In this document: positions 63,991 through 64,000 of the stretch, piece by piece
Layout: each line of letters begins with the position of its first letter
How positions within the stretch are numbered: position 1 is the stretch's first letter
NCBI RefSeq assembly: GCF_014696925.1
Contig: NZ_JACJQY010000016.1
Span: 1 to 64,000 of the forward strand
Direction: 5' to 3'
Length of the DNA: 64,000 nt
Source of the DNA: Phormidium tenue FACHB-1050
GTDB lineage: Bacteria > Cyanobacteriota > Cyanobacteriia > Pseudanabaenales > Pseudanabaenaceae
Translations under genes and position numbers: made by a program
Notes under the pieces: model-generated
Told to the model about the DNA's origin: nothing
Database searches by the model: none
Seen by the model: the letters and a program-made list of their open reading frames with translations, nothing else

Positions 63991-64000
63991 ATTTAAATGG

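Overview
The window is a chromosomal stretch of a cyanobacterium. The palindrome GCGATCGC (HIP1) recurs throughout the genes. The gene set is typical of the phylum: multi-PAS hybrid kinases, a pentapeptide-repeat protein, an AarF/ABC1 kinase, a GH57/DUF3536 protein, a GvpG-like protein and an Rcp-type response regulator. The very dense palindromic intergenic repeats suggest a Pseudanabaena-like filamentous lineage, but that placement is inference. No rRNA, tRNA, CRISPR array or complete transposase was seen.

Layout. 1-3.0 kb: a type ISP-like restriction-modification gene, cut by the window start and split in two by a DUF433/DUF5615 toxin-antitoxin pair. 3.0-9.9 kb: a conserved unknown gene, then a TonB-dependent uptake locus (binding lipoprotein, outer-membrane receptor, ExbB, ExbD, unusual TonB). 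10-19.2 kb: a degenerate M48-like TPR membrane protein, a small unknown protein, a SulP transporter, an APH-fold kinase, an unknown protein, an AarF/ABC1 kinase and a coiled-coil protein. 19.5-25.6 kb: a trans-envelope OmpA-like scaffold abutting a Rab-like GTPase, followed by a hybrid histidine kinase. 26-30.1 kb: ychF, a possible 24-residue peptide gene with its own promoter and terminator, and a ClC-CBS-USP channel protein. 30.2-32 kb: an acetyltransferase gene destroyed by a 102-bp miniature element, plus two small unknown genes. 32.5-37.5 kb: a lipoprotein serpin, ligA and glutathione reductase. 37.5-43.9 kb: a long repeat-rich gap, a zinc-ribbon protein, accC, and a histidine kinase with an Rcp-type regulator. 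44-52.1 kb: a trypsin-like protease with PPC domains, a GH57 protein, nadC, a BASS transporter and an Hsp70-like protein. 52.1-55.6 kb: a MEKHLA protein, an acetyltransferase-TrhO fusion and mnmE. 56-64 kb: a hybrid kinase with HPt followed by a REC-GGDEF cyclase, a CobH-like protein, a pentapeptide-repeat protein, a GvpG-like protein and pyrD.

Most gaps are filled by palindromic repeats of at least seven families. Three exact-length 102-bp elements have ATACCAA/TTGGTA ends. Other families have entered genes: one copy breaks an acetyltransferase, and copies of another family are translated inside LigA and MnmE. Many gene-end hairpins have arms that stay perfectly complementary outside the shared core and include the stop codons of the flanking genes.

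The candidates most worth a second look are the restriction gene split by a toxin-antitoxin pair, the GTPase/trans-envelope scaffold/kinase group, the 24-residue peptide unit, and the self-complementary gene-end hairpins. Family assignments come from motif recognition only; no database search was run.
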